NCBI GenBank assembly: GCA_964383905.1
Contig: CAYLJO010000016.1
Coordinates: 1 to 46,475 of the forward strand
Direction of reading: 5' to 3'
Length of the DNA: 46,475 nucleotides
From: CAYLJO01 sp964383905
GTDB lineage: Bacteria; Acidobacteriota; Blastocatellia; Pyrinomonadales; Pyrinomonadaceae
Positions 43,294-46,475 of this stretch are shown one piece after another. The notes below the pieces were generated by a model, which was given only the letters and a program-made list of their open reading frames with translations, had not been told where the DNA came from and did no database searches. Position 1 is the first letter of the stretch. Each line of letters begins with the position of its first letter. The position numbers were made by a program, and so were the translations under genes.

Positions 43294-45228
43294 TCAGTCT
43301 CGCCCGCGCCGGGTGTGGCCTTCGTCCCCATTAACTGCGAGATACGTGTAAGCGTCGAAATGCGATTCATAAAACTCGATGAGCTCTGCGGCATCGGCTT
43401 CCGACATCTCGTCATGTTTGACGCGGTGCGCGATCTGGCGGCGGAAACCGTCGTGCAATAAGCCGCGCTCGTAGCGCGCGCGCTCGGCCGCCGCGCCGAC
43501 GGTCGTGCCGCGGATCACCTTCTTGATCAGGTAGCCTCCCTCGTCAATATAGATCTGCGCTTCGTGCGGCACGCCGAACAGATTGTGGTTGTTGCCCATC
43601 ACTTCCTGATACGCGCCGACGAGCATGAAAGCCAAGTAGTAGGGCTCGCCCGCGACGAGAGGGTGAAGCTCCAGCACCTGCTTGACGTCGTGCAGGTCGA
43701 CGAACTTATCGACGATGCCGTCCGAATCGCAGGTGATATCGCAGAGCGTCGCGTATTCGGTCGGCGGCCTGTTCAACCCGTGAATCGGCACGATGGGGAA
43801 CAACTGGTCGAGCGCCCAGTGGTCCGGCACGGAGCGAAAGACGGAAAAGTTCGTCAGATACTTCGCGCACAGAAGGCGCCGCAGATCGTCGAACTCCTCG
43901 GAGACATACTTGGCCTGCTGCGCGTACTTATCCGCGCGCTCGCAAATATCCCAGAACAGCACCTCGCCTTTAGCGCGGTCTTCGAGCGAGATGAGCCCCA
44001 AATTAAAGAGTGTGAAAAGCTCTTCGCGATGCTCCAGCGCGTCGTGATAGTACTCGCGGTAGTTTTTGACCGAGATTGACTCACGCAGCTCGCCGAGCTC
44101 GGTCACGACCTGCGGGTCGTCTTCATCGATCTCAATCGGGGTGATGTCTTCGACGACGGTCTCAATCTCGTCCTGGACGTTAGTGATGAGAATGGCGTGG
44201 TAGGCGGCGAGAAAGCGACCGGACTCCTGGATAATGGTCGGGTGCGGCACGTTTTCGTCGTCGCACACCTGCTTGATCGTGTAGATCACGTCGTTGGCAA
44301 ACTCCTGCGCCGTGTAGTTGGCGGACGAATCAAAAGCGGTCTTTGAGCCGTCGTAGTCAACGGCCATGCCGCCGCCGACGTCGAGCAGATCGATCGGCAC
44401 CTTCATCTGGTGGACTTTGGCGTAGACGCGCGCCGCCTCTTTCATCGCGTTCTTGATGCGCTTAATGTCGGTCAACTGCGAGCCGATGTGAAAATGCAGG
44501 AGGCGCAGCATGTCTATGCGGCCGGCGTCTTGCAGGCGGTTGATGACTTCGAGTAGCTCGGTCGTCGTCAACCCAAACTTGGCGGCCTCGCCGCCGGACT
44601 TCTCCCAGCGCCCGGAGCCTTTTGAGTAGAGCTTAACGCGCATGCCGATGATCGGCATATCGCCTTCGTGGCTCTCGGCGACGCGCAGGATATGATCGAG
44701 CTCACTCAGCTTCTCGATGACGATGACGACGCGCTTGCCGGAGCGTGCGCCGACGAACGCCATCTCGATGAACTCCTGATCTTTAAAGCCGTTGAGGACG
44801 AGCAGGCTGTCGGGCGATTGTTCGAGCGCGAGCGCGGCATAAAGCTCCGCTTTCGATCCGGCCTCCAGCCCGAAGTCGTAGCGCGACCCCTCACGTAAAT
44901 ACTCCTCGACAACGGTGCGCTGTTGGTTAACCTTCATCGGGTAAACGCACATGTGCGCGCCCTGATAATCATACTCGCGGATGGATTTACTGAACGCGCG
45001 TTGGAGCTTGCGCACCTGGCTGGCGACCAGTTGCGGGAAGCGCAGGAGCACGGGCGTGCTGATGCCGCGGCGATGAAGGTCATCAATAATCTCCTTCAAA
45101 TCTGCCGCGCGCACATCCCCTTCGGCGGGATGGACGATCAAATTGCCCTTACGATTAACATCAAAGTAACCGGCGCCCCAGTTCTCTATGCCATATGTTT
45201 CAAGCGTCTGTTCAATAACCGTAGTCAA
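43294..45228 (-). CDS. speA: Biosynthetic arginine decarboxylase
   Basis: 644 residues, a fold-III PLP enzyme that makes agmatine from arginine. N-terminal conserved block NWGAGYFDVNRKGNLIVHP. The PLP Lys is in MCVYPMKVNQQRTVVEEY. HFHIGSQLTDIKRIKNAMKEAARVY, LLDVGGGMAVDYDGSKT and the C-terminal CDSDGIVDKFVDLHDVKQVLELHPL (with the catalytic Cys) are all present. The TTG start at 45228 has GGAG at good spacing. It lies 95 bp upstream of the DHS-like gene on the same strand. Length is normal for SpeA. Confidence 0.97.
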   Translation of the reverse strand: MTTVIEQTLETYGIENWGAGYFDVNRKGNLIVHPAEGDVRAADLKEIIDDLHRRGISTPVLLRFPQLVASQVRKLQRAFSKSIREYDYQGAHMCVYPMKVNQQRTVVEEYLREGSRYDFGLEAGSKAELYAALALEQSPDSLLVLNGFKDQEFIEMAFVGARSGKRVVIVIEKLSELDHILRVAESHEGDMPIIGMRVKLYSKGSGRWEKSGGEAAKFGLTTTELLEVINRLQDAGRIDMLRLLHFHIGSQLTDIKRIKNAMKEAARVYAKVHQMKVPIDLLDVGGGMAVDYDGSKTAFDSSANYTAQEFANDVIYTIKQVCDDENVPHPTIIQESGRFLAAYHAILITNVQDEIETVVEDITPIEIDEDDPQVVTELGELRESISVKNYREYYHDALEHREELFTLFNLGLISLEDRAKGEVLFWDICERADKYAQQAKYVSEEFDDLRRLLCAKYLTNFSVFRSVPDHWALDQLFPIVPIHGLNRPPTEYATLCDITCDSDGIVDKFVDLHDVKQVLELHPLVAGEPYYLAFMLVGAYQEVMGNNHNLFGVPHEAQIYIDEGGYLIKKVIRGTTVGAAAERARYERGLLHDGFRRQIAHRVKHDEMSEADAAELIEFYESHFDAYTYLAVNGDEGHTRRGRD

Positions 45229-45643
45229 TTCGCGATCTCCTACCTCATGTTCTTATATGCGCATAGCTTCGTCGTCCGAAGCGCGGCTGCTCCTCGTCTG
45301 TATACCGACTGGAGATTGGTGGCTGGAACACTAGGCGCGCAATTTAACAGAAAATGCGAGGTCGGTCAAAAACTATTTTTTTTGGCGCCGAATCGTGCCG
45401 CCTCCGGTTAAACCGACGTTCCGTAAAGGGTTAAGGGCGGGAAGAGAAGACCGCGGCGTTTCCCCCTCCCACCAGCTTACGGCGAAAACCTTGACATTGA
45501 CCCCCGCACGACTATAATGCAAAGCTTTTTACGCGACGAAAACCGCGCTATTATTAAGTCAAAGGTAGAAGTAAAAGGTCAAAACGTGAGCGATCTCTAT
45601 CCTTTTACCTTTCCCACCCCCTATTAATTTCTCAGGAGATAAC
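45229..45643. other. Divergent intergenic region between speA and glnA
   Basis: No gene is seen in these 415 bases. It carries the glnA promoter described separately and presumably that of speA. Short phrases such as AAGGTAGAAGTAAAAGGT occur at about 45560-45580. No recognisable NtrC, PII or other nitrogen-regulator site was identified. Confidence 0.5.
45491..45518 (+). promoter_or_regulatory. Sigma-70 type promoter for glnA
   Basis: A perfect TTGACA (45491-45496) and a perfect TATAAT (45513-45518) are separated by 16 bases. Transcription would start near 45525, leaving a leader of about 120 nt before the glnA ATG. It is the strongest promoter match in the window. Confidence 0.8.
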
Positions 45644-46475
45644 ATGAACGCAAAAACGGCTATCAAGTATGCTACGGATCAAGGGGCAAAGTTTGTTTCG
45701 GTACGCTTTACGGATTTACCAGGCTCCTGGCAGCACCTAACTTTTCCGATCGGCGAGCTTTCCGAGGGCTCTTTTGAGGAAGGCTTCGGATTTGACGGCT
45801 CATCCATACGTGGGTGGGCGGCCATCCACGAGTCCGACATGCTGCTCGTGCCCGACCCGGTGCGTTTCTGGATGGACCCGTTCGCCGAAGAACCAACGGT
45901 TTGCCTGATCGCTAACGCCGTTGATCCAATAACCAAGCAGGGGTACGCCTTCGATCCGCGCGCCGTCGCGCGGCGCGCCGAGAGCTACCTTAAATCAACG
46001 GGCATAGCCGACACCGCCTATTTCGGGCCCGAGGCGGAATTCTTCGTCTTCGATTCAGTGAAGTTTAACAATGACCAGAACTCCGCCGGATACACGGTTG
46101 ATTCCGACGAAGGCCACTGGAACAGCGGGCGCGGCTCGGACGATCTTAACGGCACGAACCTTGGATATCGTGTCCGCCCAAAAGAGGGGTATGTGCCGGT
46201 CCCACCCGCCGACTCGCTGAGCGATCTACGCTCGGAAATTTCGTTAACACTGGCCGATTGCGGTATCAACGTCGAATGTCATCACCATGAGGTCGCCACC
46301 GCCGGTCAGTGCGAGATAGACTTCCGCTACTCGACATTGTTGGGCACGGCAGATAATTTACAGCTCTTCAAATACATCGTACGCAACACGGCTTACCTTT
46401 ACGGCAAAGCCGCGACCTTTATGCCGAAGCCGATTTATGGCGACAACGGCTCCGGCATGCACTGCCACCAATCCC
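45644..46475 (+). CDS. glnA: Glutamine synthetase, type I (3' part outside the window)
   Basis: The first 277 codons. The ATG at 45644 follows AGGAGAT at ideal spacing. The beta-grasp N-terminal domain contains VSVRFTDLPGSWQHLTFP and FGFDGSSIRGW (the Asp50-type latch region). The catalytic domain begins with FGPEAEFFVFD, ECHHHEVATAGQCEIDFRY (the metal ligands Glu and His) and ends at the edge in GDNGSGMHCHQS, just at the ATP/His motif. It makes glutamine from glutamate and ammonia. The adenylylation site would lie beyond the window, so the GSI-alpha or GSI-beta class cannot be decided. Confidence 0.97.
   Translation, partial: MNAKTAIKYATDQGAKFVSVRFTDLPGSWQHLTFPIGELSEGSFEEGFGFDGSSIRGWAAIHESDMLLVPDPVRFWMDPFAEEPTVCLIANAVDPITKQGYAFDPRAVARRAESYLKSTGIADTAYFGPEAEFFVFDSVKFNNDQNSAGYTVDSDEGHWNSGRGSDDLNGTNLGYRVRPKEGYVPVPPADSLSDLRSEISLTLADCGINVECHHHEVATAGQCEIDFRYSTLLGTADNLQLFKYIVRNTAYLYGKAATFMPKPIYGDNGSGMHCHQS

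Noticed and set aside
1..46475. tRNA, rRNA or CRISPR arrays
   Set aside because: No cloverleaf-like sequence with a T-arm GTTCRA signature, no rRNA stretch and no regularly spaced direct repeats were found by eye. The dispersed repeats are irregular and not separated by unique spacers of constant length.

Overview
The window looks like a chromosomal scaffold from an uncultured Gram-negative bacterium, most likely an acidobacterium of the Blastocatellia/Pyrinomonadaceae type. This assignment is inference. It rests on GC-rich coding sequence, diderm surface-polysaccharide genes (Wzm/Wzt ABC exporter, O-antigen ligase), the conserved order radA - PIN/TRAM - ispD - ispF, and intergenic spacers full of short palindromic repeats. 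A 100-N gap flanked by a 55-bp duplication indicates a short-read draft assembly.

Layout. 1-7.1 kb (minus strand): nucleoside uptake and salvage, consisting of thymidine phosphorylase, a BMP-type lipoprotein, a double-ABC ATPase, two permeases and purine nucleoside phosphorylase. 7.1-13.0 kb (minus): ispF, ispD, a membrane PIN/TRAM protein, radA split by a 493-residue intein inside its P-loop, and an ArsC-family gene whose catalytic cysteine codon is an in-frame TGA followed by a good bacterial SECIS-like hairpin, so probably a selenoprotein. 13.36-14.55 kb: an IS110-family element with recognisable ends and a predicted bridge RNA. 14.6-31.2 kb: a surface-glycan region with two tandem GT-C-like membrane proteins, a DprE1-like oxidase, a UbiA-like decaprenyl-phosphate phosphoribosyltransferase, two methyltransferases with beta-sandwich tails, a third large membrane protein, a coiled-coil protein, Wzt, a CheY-like regulator, Wzm and an O-antigen-ligase-like protein with an embedded PDZ-like segment. 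31.5-41.9 kb: TPR proteins, thiE, thiD, a cyclophilin, a HAD phosphatase, threonine synthase and a phosphodiesterase-type protein crossing the assembly gap. 42.1-46.5 kb: a deoxyhypusine-synthase-like protein, biosynthetic arginine decarboxylase and the start of glutamine synthetase, which runs off the end.

How the genes fit together. The first block imports nucleosides and phosphorolyses them. The glycan block has most parts needed to make a polyprenyl-phosphate pentose donor (UbiA-like plus DprE1-like), membrane enzymes that could use such donors, and an exporter and ligase to put a polymer on the surface. Small repeats punctuate the window: a family with core AACCRCAGAGG, and a roughly 118-bp element with inverted ends found twice directly after stop codons. 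The IS110 element sits inside one copy of the AACCRCAGAGG family, and its predicted RNA guides match that target.
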